Shown here: piece after piece, positions 26,547 to 35,386 of the stretch
Position numbering within the stretch: position 1 is the stretch's first letter
How the letters are laid out: each line of letters starts with the position of its first letter
From: CAG-1138 sp964495385
GTDB lineage: Bacteria; Bacillota; Clostridia; Christensenellales; CAG-917
Assembly (NCBI GenBank): GCA_964495385.1
Contig: CAZBVO010000006.1
Coordinates: forward strand, 1 to 64,000
Direction of reading: 5' to 3'
Length of the DNA: 64,000 nucleotides
Program-made: the position numbers and the translations under genes
Notes under the pieces: generated by a model
Seen by the model: the letters and a program-made list of their open reading frames with translations, nothing else
Databases searched by the model: none
Told to the model about the DNA's origin: nothing

Positions 26547-27887
26547 ATGAACGGAAAAATACATTTTATCGGTGCGGGCGGGGCAAGCATCAGCGTGCTG
26601 GTCAGAATTGCAAAAAGCTTGGGAGCGGAGGTTTCGGCTTGCGACCGAGTTTTTGGCAGTAGAATCGAAAAACTTAAAGCCGAAGGATACGACGTCTACG
26701 TCGGGCATCGCCCGGAAGCGGTTGCGGGGGCAACGGAAGTTGTGTATTCTGGGGCCGTACCTAAAGAAAACGTCGAAATTAAGGCCGCCGAAAAACTGGG
26801 GATAAAAACAACCGAGCGAGGCGAGTTTTTGGGACGGCTATCTAAAAGCTTCGACCGGACAGTGGCCGTTGCCGGAACGCACGGAAAAACGACGGTATCC
26901 GGATTGATTGCTTCCTGTTACCGTGCCGCAGGGCAAAATTTTTGTGCCCACGTCGGCGGAGACGTTGTGGATTTTGACGGCGGTTTTTATTTTTCGGGAA
27001 CGGACACGTTGGTTACCGAGGCGTGCGAGTACCGAAAAAGTTTTTTGAGTTTGCATCCGTCCGTTGCAGTGGTTTTGAACGTCGAGCCCGATCATTCGGA
27101 CACCTATGCAAACCGCGACGAATTGTTCGCTTCGTTCGAGCGTTTTGTCGGCAACGCTTTTTCGTCGGGAGGTATTGCGGTGATGCCCCTTAGCGACAAA
27201 TTTTATCATATGCACAAGTGGGCAGACGGCGAAGTGTTGACGTACGGAATCGGTGGCGGTGCCGACGTATGCGCCGAAAACTTTTGCCTTATAAACGGCA
27301 AACCGAGTTTTGATGCGGTGGTTTTCGGGAAGCATTACGGGCACGTCGACTGCGCCCTTTTCGGGGAACACAATGCAATGAATGCACTTGCGTGCATAGC
27401 CGCTTGTGTGCATGAAAACATAGATAAATATGCTGTTTTGAACACATTAACATCTTTTCGCGGCATCAAATGCAGATATGAACATATTTGCACGGTAAAC
27501 GGCAATTCGGTTGTTTCGGACTATGCACATCACCCTTCCGAGATAGCGGCACTTGTGCGTACGGCACGCACGGAAGGCAAAAAAACCGTGCTGTGTTTTC
27601 AGCCGCACACCTATATGCGAACCGCCGCTTTGTTTGACGGTTTTGTGTCGGCGCTGTCGGAGGCCGACGAGATTTTTTTGGTGAAAACCTATTCGGTGAG
27701 GGAAGGGGCGGAACTGTCGCACATGGACCAAAAGCTGTTTGACGCACTGCCTTCAAAAAAGAAAAAGTGCCTGTGCGCCGACGTTTGGGAGGCGGCAGAA
27801 CGTATCAAATGCCTGCCTCCCGACAGTTGCACGGTGCTTACGGCAGGTGCCGGCGACATAACCGAGATAGGAAAATTTTTGCAATAA
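26547..27887 (+). CDS. murC: UDP-N-acetylmuramate-L-alanine ligase
   Basis: It adds L-alanine to UDP-MurNAc, the first amino acid of the peptidoglycan stem. The 446 residues have the N-terminal IHFIGAGGAS, the ATP loop AGTHGKTTVSG (about residue 108), TEACEYRKSF and the C-terminal VVSDYAHHPSEI. Unlike nearly all neighbours, no Shine-Dalgarno sequence precedes the ATG; the upstream bases are only A/T-rich, with TATATT at 26535-26540 seven bases before the start, so a leaderless transcript is possible. It is a single-gene unit ending in a bidirectional terminator. Confidence 0.95.
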   Translation: MNGKIHFIGAGGASISVLVRIAKSLGAEVSACDRVFGSRIEKLKAEGYDVYVGHRPEAVAGATEVVYSGAVPKENVEIKAAEKLGIKTTERGEFLGRLSKSFDRTVAVAGTHGKTTVSGLIASCYRAAGQNFCAHVGGDVVDFDGGFYFSGTDTLVTEACEYRKSFLSLHPSVAVVLNVEPDHSDTYANRDELFASFERFVGNAFSSGGIAVMPLSDKFYHMHKWADGEVLTYGIGGGADVCAENFCLINGKPSFDAVVFGKHYGHVDCALFGEHNAMNALACIAACVHENIDKYAVLNTLTSFRGIKCRYEHICTVNGNSVVSDYAHHPSEIAALVRTARTEGKKTVLCFQPHTYMRTAALFDGFVSALSEADEIFLVKTYSVREGAELSHMDQKLFDALPSKKKKCLCADVWEAAERIKCLPPDSCTVLTAGAGDITEIGKFLQ

Positions 27888-27890
27888 AAA

Positions 27891-27916
27891 ACCTCCGCCG
27901 AGCGGAGGTGTTTTTT
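27891..27916. terminator. Bidirectional terminator between murC and the MDR gene
   Basis: ACCTCCGC CGA GCGGAGGT with A-run left and six T right. Confidence 0.85.
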
Positions 27917-28925
27917 AGCATTTGACCACAACTTTTTGATAAGGCGTTTTAGTTTCGACGGCCGCAAGCTCGGCCATTTTGCGAGGTACGTCCTCAAATT
28001 CGATTTCAACGTCCACAAGGCCGTCGGTCTGGATTGCATGGTTGGCAAGCAGGTTGATTGCCGAGTAAAATTCGCCGTAGCCGTTTTTGACGCCGATGAC
28101 GGAAAGCTGTTTTTCCAAAACTTCGCAAAGGTTGAAATTGACGGTTGCGTTTTCCAAGTGGTGTCCGACCACAACCACGGTGCCAGTTTCTTTGGTTATG
28201 GTTGTAGCGTAATTCGGACTCATGCCGCCTCTTATTTCATACACGCAGTACTCGGCCATTTCGCCGCCGGTGATTTGTTTGACGCGTTCGCCGACGTTTG
28301 CGCCGGTAGGGTTTATGGTGTAGTACACTCCGTAGCTTGCCGCCAAATCGAGTTTTGCCTGATCGGTGTCGATAAGCACCGGCACGATTTGATAGTAAAG
28401 CGCAAGCTGGGCGATGACGTTGCCCAAGGTGTTGGCCCCCAAAATGGTGATATACTGTCCCTTTTCGACGTGCAACGCTTCTATTGCTTTTATGCCGAGA
28501 GCGATATATTCGGTAAAAAGGGCCGCATCGTCCGAAATGCCTTCCGGAAGGATGTAAGCTTTTTCATGCGGTACGGTGGCAAAATCTGCCAAAAAACCGT
28601 CGGTGTCCAAACCTCTTATTTTGACGTCCGGAGCCAGAACCCGTTTTTTGTTGTACGTCGTGTCCTCGTCCATATCGTACGGGCACAGAACAACCCTTTC
28701 GCCCTTTTGCAGGCCGGCCAGTTCGTTGGCTTCGCTGATTTGTCCCACGGCACTCATAACCGGCACGATAGGAAACATTGCGCCGCCAAGCCCTTTGTAC
28801 AGTTCGAGGTCGGTGCATGCCAAAGATGCCCGATTGACTTTTACTTTCACTTCGCCGGCATCAACCGAGCCGTCCAGTTCGACGAGCTTGAGTTCGCCTT
28901 TCGAAACAATTTGCCAAGCTTTCAT
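27915..28925 (-). CDS. Medium-chain (MDR) dehydrogenase, zinc-lobe lacking
   Basis: This 336-residue dehydrogenase of the zinc-alcohol-dehydrogenase superfamily has the N-terminal GroES-like fold with ACTDLELYKG supplying the usual catalytic Cys-x-Asp, and a Rossmann region ILGANTLGNVIAQLA (about residue 158). The four-cysteine structural zinc lobe of classical alcohol or sorbitol dehydrogenases is absent. The substrate is unknown; sugar or polyol oxidation or quinone-type reduction are both possible. The start at 28925 was chosen for its AAAGGGG site. It has its own minus-strand promoter. Confidence 0.8.
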   Translation of the reverse strand: MKAWQIVSKGELKLVELDGSVDAGEVKVKVNRASLACTDLELYKGLGGAMFPIVPVMSAVGQISEANELAGLQKGERVVLCPYDMDEDTTYNKKRVLAPDVKIRGLDTDGFLADFATVPHEKAYILPEGISDDAALFTEYIALGIKAIEALHVEKGQYITILGANTLGNVIAQLALYYQIVPVLIDTDQAKLDLAASYGVYYTINPTGANVGERVKQITGGEMAEYCVYEIRGGMSPNYATTITKETGTVVVVGHHLENATVNFNLCEVLEKQLSVIGVKNGYGEFYSAINLLANHAIQTDGLVDVEIEFEDVPRKMAELAAVETKTPYQKVVVKC

Positions 28926-28959
28926 ACGATTCCCCTTTGTCTGTTTTCCGAACGAAATC

Positions 28960-28988
28960 ATTATAGCACACCTTGCGGGCTTTGTAAA
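28960..28988 (-). promoter_or_regulatory. Promoter of MDR dehydrogenase
   Basis: On the minus strand: TTTACA (28988-28983), 17 bases, TATAAT (28965-28960). Confidence 0.7.
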
Positions 28989-29054
28989 CGGATAATCGAA
29001 GGTTCTTAAAAAAAATAAATTTGTAAAAATTTTTAAAAAACGGGGCGTTTTTTG

Positions 29055-29083
29055 TTGACTAATAGTTTATTTATTCCTATAAT
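29055..29083 (+). promoter_or_regulatory. rpmE promoter
   Basis: TTGACT (29055-29060), 17 bases, TATAAT (29078-29083). Confidence 0.85.
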
Positions 29084-29139
29084 TATAAAGCAAAATTGTG
29101 TAACTACGCGCGGCTGTTGCGGCGCAAACGGAGGTAAAA

Positions 29140-29349
29140 ATGCAAGAAAAAATTCATCCGGATTATCATGAGGTTACCGTGCAGTGCGCATGCGGTGCTT
29201 CTTTCAAGAGCGGTACCACCAAAAAAACCGACGTGATTAAAGTTGAAATCTGCAGCAACTGTCATCCATACTTCACCGGCAAGCAGAAACTGGTTGATAC
29301 CGGCGGTCGTGTTGACAAGTTCAAGAAACGCTATAATCTTGACAAATAA
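29140..29349 (+). CDS. rpmE: Ribosomal protein L31, zinc-binding form
   Basis: The 69-residue L31 has the zinc-binding cysteines of the C+ form (C16-x-C18 in CACGAS and C37-x-x-C40 in CSNCHPYFTG). It sits on the ribosome at the subunit interface. It has its own strong promoter and a GGAGG site, and is followed by a terminator before the yqhQ-prmC fusion. Confidence 0.98.
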   Translation: MQEKIHPDYHEVTVQCACGASFKSGTTKKTDVIKVEICSNCHPYFTGKQKLVDTGGRVDKFKKRYNLDK

Positions 29350-29360
29350 CTGAAAATCGA

Positions 29361-29395
29361 AATGCAGAGTTTTGGTCTATAACTCTGCATTTTTT
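29361..29395 (+). terminator. rpmE terminator or attenuator
   Basis: Eleven-pair stem AATGCAGAGTT/AACTCTGCATT with a nine-base loop, then four more T. No separate promoter is obvious for the next gene, so partial readthrough is likely. Confidence 0.75.
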
Positions 29396-29416
29396 GTATT
29401 TCAAACGGAGAAAATT

Positions 29417-31207
29417 TTGAAGAAAAACGTTGTTTCCAAAATCGGCGGTCAGGCGGTTATGGAGGGCGTCATGATGCGCGGCGAGCACAGCATGGCCACC
29501 GCAGTCCGTAACGCCGCAGGGGAAATCACCGTCGAGAGCAAAAGATTTAAGGACACAAAACAAAAAAGATTTTGGACGAAAGTGCCGGTAGTCAGGGGCG
29601 TCATCAATTTCGTGCAAATGATGTACACGGGCGTGGGAATAACCATTCGTTCGGCCGAGGTTGCCGGCGAGGATTACGAGCCGTCCGCTTTCGAAAAAAA
29701 GCTTTCCGAAAAAACAAACGTCGACATCATGAAAGTGGCGATGGGCTTTTCCGTTGTTTTGGGAATAGTTCTGGCCGTTGCGCTGTTTGTGGTTTTGCCT
29801 GAATTTTTGGTGGGATTGCTGTTCAAAATACCTGCTCTTACGTCCTGGCCGGGCTGGATTTACAATCTTATGACCGGTCTTGTTCGCATAGGTATTTTCG
29901 TAATCTACATCGCGGCCTGCTCGAAAGTGCAGGAGGTGGCAAGGTTGTTTAAGTACCACGGCGCCGAACACAAAACCATAAACTGTTTCGAATCAGGCGA
30001 AGAACTTACCGTCGAAAACGTTCAGAAGCACTCCACAAAGCACAAACGTTGCGGCACGACGTTTTTGTTTTTGGTTATGCTTGTCAGCATATTGGTGTTC
30101 AGCGTCGCCACGTCGCTTTTGGCAGAGCTTGGGCTGGACGTGTCCAAAATTTGGCTCAGAACGTTGTTTAAAATAGCTCTTTTGCCGCTTGTTGCAGGCC
30201 TTAGCTACGAACTTTTGAAGCTTTTGGCCAAGGGCGACAACTTTTTGTTTAACGTTATAAGGGCGCCGGGAATGTGGCTGCAAAGTTTGACCACAAAACA
30301 GCCGGACGACGATATGGTAGAAGTGGCGATTCAGGCGTTCAAAACCGTTCAGAACATGGATGCCGACCAAACCGTGCCTACTCAGGACTTCGTCATCAAA
30401 CTGCCGTATGCCCGAGTCAGGGAAAAACTGGAGGCGATTTTGTCTGCTTCCGAATTTGAAAGTGCCGACATCGATTGGATTTTGTGCGACGTGTTGCGGA
30501 CGGCAAGAAGCGAACTTTCTTTAGTGGGGTTTGTAGACGAAGAAAACTTGCGCTTGGCCGAAAAACTTGCTCGCGAACGCGCGACGCACAGGCCGCTTCA
30601 ATACGTTTTGGGCTACACCGATTTTTACGGAGCAAAAATTACCGTCTCCGAAAGCGTGTTGGTGCCTCGCCCGGAAACCGAAATTTTGGTTGACAAAGTC
30701 AAACAGTTTGTCGAAAACAAAAAAGTGCTGGACCTTTGTACGGGAAGCGGAGCAATAGCCGTGGCACTCAAAAAAACGGTTCCTTCCGCCGACGTTACGG
30801 CTTCGGACGTAAGCACGAGTGCTTTGGACGTGGCTTCGTACAACGCAACCTTGAACGATGCGGACGTAAAATTCGTTTTGTCGGATATGTTTGAAAACGT
30901 CGAATCGGTTTACGACGTCATTGTGTCCAATCCGCCGTATATAAAAACGGCCGATATCGCTACGTTGGATTCCGACGTGAAGGATTTTGAACCGCATTCT
31001 GCCCTTGACGGTGGCGAAGACGGGCTGGACTTTTACCGCATTATTGCCAAAAACGCAAAAGCGCATCTTTCAGAGGGAGGCGTTTTGGCGATGGAGTTCG
31101 GCATCGGACAGGAAACTGCCCTAAAACAAATGTTCGAAGAAGTGTTCGACGAGGTTTCGGTGCTTAACGATTTTGCGGATATACCGCGCATACTTATTTG
31201 CAAATAG
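29417..31207 (+). CDS. prmC: YqhQ (DUF1385)-PrmC fusion protein, TTG start
   Basis: Two usually separate neighbours form one 596-residue frame. Residues 1-315 are DUF1385/YqhQ: IGGQAVMEGVMMRGE at the start, membrane segments at about 110-135, 150-170 and 215-265, and the conserved YHGAEHKTINCFE. Residues 325-596 are PrmC, the methyltransferase that modifies the GGQ glutamine of release factors: VLGYTDFYG, VLVPRPETE, SAM motif DLCTGSG (439-445) and catalytic NPPY (505-508). No stop codon or ribosome site lies at the junction. This would tether the PrmC activity to the membrane. The start is TTG with CGGAG upstream. prfA, its substrate gene, follows. Confidence 0.9.
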   Translation: MKKNVVSKIGGQAVMEGVMMRGEHSMATAVRNAAGEITVESKRFKDTKQKRFWTKVPVVRGVINFVQMMYTGVGITIRSAEVAGEDYEPSAFEKKLSEKTNVDIMKVAMGFSVVLGIVLAVALFVVLPEFLVGLLFKIPALTSWPGWIYNLMTGLVRIGIFVIYIAACSKVQEVARLFKYHGAEHKTINCFESGEELTVENVQKHSTKHKRCGTTFLFLVMLVSILVFSVATSLLAELGLDVSKIWLRTLFKIALLPLVAGLSYELLKLLAKGDNFLFNVIRAPGMWLQSLTTKQPDDDMVEVAIQAFKTVQNMDADQTVPTQDFVIKLPYARVREKLEAILSASEFESADIDWILCDVLRTARSELSLVGFVDEENLRLAEKLARERATHRPLQYVLGYTDFYGAKITVSESVLVPRPETEILVDKVKQFVENKKVLDLCTGSGAIAVALKKTVPSADVTASDVSTSALDVASYNATLNDADVKFVLSDMFENVESVYDVIVSNPPYIKTADIATLDSDVKDFEPHSALDGGEDGLDFYRIIAKNAKAHLSEGGVLAMEFGIGQETALKQMFEEVFDEVSVLNDFADIPRILICK

Positions 31208-31216
31208 GAGATTTTT

Positions 31217-32284
31217 ATGTTTGATAAGCTTCAATTGATGAAGGAAAGATTCAATTATCTTACCGACGAAATATCTAAACCGGAGGTTATTGCCGACCGT
31301 GAACTTTGGCAAAAACTGGTTAAGGAACACTCGGACCTTCAGACCGTAGTCGAAAAGTACGACGAATATCTTGCCGCTCAAAAAGCGTTTGACGAGGCAA
31401 AAGAACTTTTGTCCTCCGGCGACGACGAACTTAAAGAGTTGGCCAAGGCGGAATTTGAAGAGTATAAAGAAAAAATGGAAACTCTCACCGCAGAGTTGAA
31501 AATTTTGCTGTTGCCTAAGGATCCTAACGACGGCAAAAACGTCGTTATCGAAGTTCGTGCAGGGGCAGGCGGCGAAGAAGCCGGTTTGTTCGGAGCAGAA
31601 CTGGTCAGGATGTACAAACGCTATGCCGAGCGTCATCGCTGGGCAATCGAGGAGGTTTCCGAAAACATAACGGATTTGGGCGGCGTTAAGGAAGTTTCCT
31701 TTATCGTCAAGGGCAACGGAGCGTACAGTAAGCTTAAGTTCGAAAGCGGCGTGCACCGTGTTCAGCGCGTTCCGGAAACGGAAAGCCAGGGTAGGGTTCA
31801 CACCTCTACCGCAACCGTAGCCGTGCTTCCGGAGGCCGAGGACGTTGAAGTTCAAATCGACGAAAAAGACCTTAAAATCGACCGTTTCAGAAGCGGCGGC
31901 GCAGGCGGACAGCACGTCAACAAGACGGAATCGGCAATCCGCATAACGCACCTTCCGACGGGCATCGTGGTTGTTTGCGAAGACGAACGCAGTCAGATAA
32001 AAAACCACGAAAAAGCCATGAAAATTTTGAAGACTCGTCTTTACGATTATTATCAGACCATGGCCACCAAAGCAATAACCGACAAACGTTCGGCGCAGGT
32101 TGGCACGGGCGACAGAAGCGAGCGCATCCGCACCTACAATTTTCCTCAGGGACGCGTTTCCGATCACCGCATAGGCCTTACGCTCTACAGCCTCGGCTCC
32201 TTTATGGACGGCGACCTCGATGAGATGATCGAAGCATTGCAAATCGCAAATCAGAACGCTCAGCTTACCTCAATCGACGAGTAA
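31217..32284 (+). CDS. prfA: Peptide chain release factor 1
   Basis: RF1 terminates translation at UAA and UAG. The 355 residues contain the RF1-type stop-codon recognition region RVPETESQGRVHTS (the P-x-T tripeptide) and the GGQ motif in SGGAGGQHVNKTES, where the glutamine is methylated by PrmC. It starts nine bases after the prmC fusion, following TAGGAG, and is terminated by a strong hairpin. Confidence 0.98.
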   Translation: MFDKLQLMKERFNYLTDEISKPEVIADRELWQKLVKEHSDLQTVVEKYDEYLAAQKAFDEAKELLSSGDDELKELAKAEFEEYKEKMETLTAELKILLLPKDPNDGKNVVIEVRAGAGGEEAGLFGAELVRMYKRYAERHRWAIEEVSENITDLGGVKEVSFIVKGNGAYSKLKFESGVHRVQRVPETESQGRVHTSTATVAVLPEAEDVEVQIDEKDLKIDRFRSGGAGGQHVNKTESAIRITHLPTGIVVVCEDERSQIKNHEKAMKILKTRLYDYYQTMATKAITDKRSAQVGTGDRSERIRTYNFPQGRVSDHRIGLTLYSLGSFMDGDLDEMIEALQIANQNAQLTSIDE

Positions 32285-32318
32285 AGTTGCGATTTGGTAA
32301 AATAACCGAAAATATTCG

Positions 32319-32353
32319 GCCGCACGGGCAATATTTTGCCGTGCGGCTTTTTT
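32319..32353 (+). terminator. prfA terminator
   Basis: GCCGCACGG/CCGTGCGGC stem followed by six T. Confidence 0.85.
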
Positions 32354-32414
32354 GTGCTGTTTTTCCCCTAAATTTTCAATTTGGGCAAAAAAAATAAAGT
32401 TTTTCAAAAACCTG

Positions 32415-32443
32415 TTGAAATATTATAAAATAACTGTTATAAT
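32415..32443 (+). promoter_or_regulatory. Promoter of P-loop-thrC-trpS operon
   Basis: TTGAAA (32415-32420), 17 bases, TATAAT (32438-32443), with an extended -10 TGT. Confidence 0.8.
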
Positions 32444-32484
32444 AAATATATTAAACAAAAATTTCCGAACGGAGGTACACTATT

Positions 32485-32892
32485 ATGGTTCGCATTGTTT
32501 ACGGTGCAAAAGGAAGCGGAAAAACCAAAAAAGTTATCGATATGGCAAACGACAGTATCGAAAAGACAAACGGCGACATCGTTTTCATCACCGACACGAA
32601 CAGGTACATGTATGACGTCAAATATCAAATTCGCGCACTCAACGTCGCCGAACATAAAATTGACACCGAAGAGTCTTTTGTCGGTTTCATAAAGGGACTT
32701 ATTGCCGGCAATCACGACATCAACCTTATTTATATCGACGGTGCTCACCGAATCTGCAAAAAGGACATTTCCGAAATGCAGTCTTTTTATGACGAAATCA
32801 ACGAAATCGCAACCGCTCACAACATCGAATTTGTCGTTTGCGTCAGCTGCGATTTGCCGGATATGCCGGAATATCTGAAAAAATATCTCTGA
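32485..32892 (+). CDS. Small P-loop ATPase-like protein
   Basis: In this 135-residue protein the Walker A motif GAKGSGKT occupies residues 7-14 and the Walker B-like strand NLIYIDGAH lies around 80-90. It is too short for a full AAA or RecA core, and resembles the N-terminal half of thymidine kinase or small kinase-like NTPases. The function is unknown. It has its own promoter and a GGAGG site; thrC follows after 14 bases, so the two are co-transcribed. Confidence 0.7.
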   Translation: MVRIVYGAKGSGKTKKVIDMANDSIEKTNGDIVFITDTNRYMYDVKYQIRALNVAEHKIDTEESFVGFIKGLIAGNHDINLIYIDGAHRICKKDISEMQSFYDEINEIATAHNIEFVVCVSCDLPDMPEYLKKYL

Positions 32893-32906
32893 TAAGGGAG
32901 ACGAAA

Positions 32907-34370
32907 ATGGAATTCACATCGACGAGAGGTCTTGTCGGCATAACTGCCGGCGAGGCTGTTCTGAACGGTACGGCCGAAGGCGGCGGGCTTTATGTTCCGA
33001 CGTCTTTTCCTGTTTTTTCGGCGGATGAAATTGCGGGTTTATGCTCGCTTTCGTATGCCGAGCGGGTTGCGACGGTTTTGCAGAAGTTTTTTACGGACTT
33101 CAGTTTTTACGAGCTTTTGGATTATGCCGAAAAGGCATATTCGACTTTTGATGAGCCGTGTCCCGTCGTGAAACTCGAGGACGGAAGCTTTGTGGCCGAG
33201 CTGTGGCACGGCCCGACGTCGACGTGCAAGGATATGTCGTTTGCGCTTTTGCCTTATTTGATTACGGCAGCGAAACGCAAACTGGGGATAAAAACCAAAA
33301 GTCTGGCCGTGTTTGCCACTTCCGGCAACACCGGCAAGGCGGCTCTCGAAAGCTTCACCGCAGAGGGCGGCACCGAACTTGTGGTGGCCTATCCGGATGC
33401 GGTTATGGATTATTTGCAAAAACTTCAACTGGTGACTCACGTCGGCAAAAATGCTCACGTTTTCGGGGTTCAGGGGAGTTTTGCCGAGGTTAAAAACGAA
33501 CTCAACAAATTGCTTTCGGACAAGGCAAACAAAAAAACTTTGGCCGAATGCGGTTTTGAACAAATAGACGTGTCCAGCGTAAACTGGGGCAGATTGTGCG
33601 CTCAGATTGCCTATTGCTTTTCGGTGTACGCCGACCTTACGGCAAGCGGCGAAATCGATAAAGGACAAAAAATAAACTGTTGCGTTACCGCTTCGTCGGG
33701 TTCGCAGTTGGCGGCAGCGTATTACGCCAAAAAAATGGGCTTGCCGATTGACAGGATAATCGTTGCGGTCAACGAAAACAACGGATTGGCCGAGTTTTTC
33801 AACACCGGGACGTATCGTCCGTCGCAAACCGTTTCCACAAACACGCCGTCGCTTGACGCAAACAGGTGCCGCAACTTAGAAAGAATCGTTTTTGAAATAT
33901 GCGGCAGAGACGCCGAATTTGTCAAAAACAAAATGGACGAGTTTGAAAAAACCGGAATTTTGAAAGTCGACGCCAAACTGCTTAAAGACTGCGATATCGT
34001 TTGCGGCTATGCCACGCACGACGAGATTATCGACACGATCGAAGGGGAGTTCGAGGAAAACGATTACGTTCCTGATCCGCACACAGCGGCCGCGCTCAGC
34101 GTTTGGATTGACTATTTGACTCAGGCCGAGGACGAAACCGTTACCGTCGTTTTCGGGACGGCCAGCCCGTTCAGGTATCCGACCGACGTGCTGTTCGCCA
34201 TCAGCGAGGACTACGTTCGCGATCCGATAAAGGCGATAAAAAAGCTTGAGGACGCCACCGCACTGGATGCGCCCGAAGCGTTGAAGCGGCTTAAAAACCT
34301 GCCGATAGTGCACAATAAAATTGTCGATCTTGCCGATGCGAGAGCGACCGTTCTGAATTTTATAAAGTAA
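32907..34370 (+). CDS. thrC: Threonine synthase
   Basis: This PLP enzyme converts O-phosphohomoserine to threonine. The 487 residues show the N-terminal STRGLVGITAGEAVLNG, the PLP lysine in GPTSTCKDMS, and the phosphate loop FATSGNTGKAAL. The start was set at 32907 (AAGGGAG upstream) because the longer frame overlaps the preceding gene. It uses aspartate semialdehyde made by asd at 9.6 kb, via homoserine. trpS follows after 17 bases. Confidence 0.96.
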   Translation: MEFTSTRGLVGITAGEAVLNGTAEGGGLYVPTSFPVFSADEIAGLCSLSYAERVATVLQKFFTDFSFYELLDYAEKAYSTFDEPCPVVKLEDGSFVAELWHGPTSTCKDMSFALLPYLITAAKRKLGIKTKSLAVFATSGNTGKAALESFTAEGGTELVVAYPDAVMDYLQKLQLVTHVGKNAHVFGVQGSFAEVKNELNKLLSDKANKKTLAECGFEQIDVSSVNWGRLCAQIAYCFSVYADLTASGEIDKGQKINCCVTASSGSQLAAAYYAKKMGLPIDRIIVAVNENNGLAEFFNTGTYRPSQTVSTNTPSLDANRCRNLERIVFEICGRDAEFVKNKMDEFEKTGILKVDAKLLKDCDIVCGYATHDEIIDTIEGEFEENDYVPDPHTAAALSVWIDYLTQAEDETVTVVFGTASPFRYPTDVLFAISEDYVRDPIKAIKKLEDATALDAPEALKRLKNLPIVHNKIVDLADARATVLNFIK

Positions 34371-34387
34371 TTTTAGGAGACACGATT

Positions 34388-35386
34388 ATGGATAACAAAG
34401 TGGTTTACACTGCCTTTAAGCCGACAGGCGACCTGCAACTCGGGAACTATATCGGCGCACTCAGAAACCTGGTCAATTTGCAGGAGGAGCATAGGTGTGT
34501 ATATATGGTTGCGGATATGCACAGCATAACCGTTGACAACTTGCCTGCGGATTTGAGACGCAGAAGTTATGATTTTATGGCGCTGTTTCTGGCCATGGGG
34601 CTTGATCCGGAGAAGTGCATTCTTGCGGTTCAGTCGCACGTTCCGGAGCATGCCGAACTTGCTTGGGTGCTTAATTGCCACACTCAGTTCGGAGAAGCAA
34701 GACGCATGACTCAGTTTAAGGACAAGAGCGCAAAAAATCCCGAAAACGTCAACGTCGGGCTGTTTGCTTATCCTACGCTCATGGCCGCCGACATTTTGTT
34801 GTATCAAACCGATTACGTGCCTATCGGGAAGGACCAAAAGCAGCATCTCGAACTCGCACGCACCGTGGCCGAACGTTTCAACAACAAGTACAGCCCGACC
34901 TTTGTCGTGCCGGAGGGCATAATTCCTAAACAGGGTGCAAAAATTCAAAACTTGCTGGATCCGACCGCCAAGATGGGCAAAACCGACGACAACTCGAACG
35001 GCGTAGTGTTTTTGCTGGACGACGAAGACACTGTTATGCGCAAGTTTAAACGCGCAGTGACCGACAGCGGAACGGAAATAGTGGCCCGTGCCGACAAACC
35101 GGGCATTTCAAACTTGTTGACCATTTACTCCGTGTTCCACGGATGCACGGTTGCGGAAGCGGAAAAGCAGTTTGCAGGCGTAAGTTATGCCGAGTTTAAA
35201 CAGGCGGTGGGCGAAGCGGTGTGCGATCATCTTAGACCGATAAAGCAACGCTACAACGAAATAGTTGCCGACAAAGCGTATATGAACTCGGTTATGAAAA
35301 CGGGTGCCGAAAAAGCAAGATACGTTGCCTCGAAAACGTTGTCGAAAGTTTACCGCAAAATCGGCTTCGTAAACTACGACAAATAA
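34388..35386 (+). CDS. trpS: Tryptophan-tRNA ligase
   Basis: The 332-residue class I synthetase carries the HIGH-equivalent region in PTGDLQLGNYIGAL and the KMSKS equivalent KMGKT (in TAKMGKTDDNSN). It starts after TAGGAG. Its stop overlaps the next start by one base, so the DUF5685 gene is coupled to it. No T-box leader is visible. Confidence 0.97.
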   Translation: MDNKVVYTAFKPTGDLQLGNYIGALRNLVNLQEEHRCVYMVADMHSITVDNLPADLRRRSYDFMALFLAMGLDPEKCILAVQSHVPEHAELAWVLNCHTQFGEARRMTQFKDKSAKNPENVNVGLFAYPTLMAADILLYQTDYVPIGKDQKQHLELARTVAERFNNKYSPTFVVPEGIIPKQGAKIQNLLDPTAKMGKTDDNSNGVVFLLDDEDTVMRKFKRAVTDSGTEIVARADKPGISNLLTIYSVFHGCTVAEAEKQFAGVSYAEFKQAVGEAVCDHLRPIKQRYNEIVADKAYMNSVMKTGAEKARYVASKTLSKVYRKIGFVNYDK

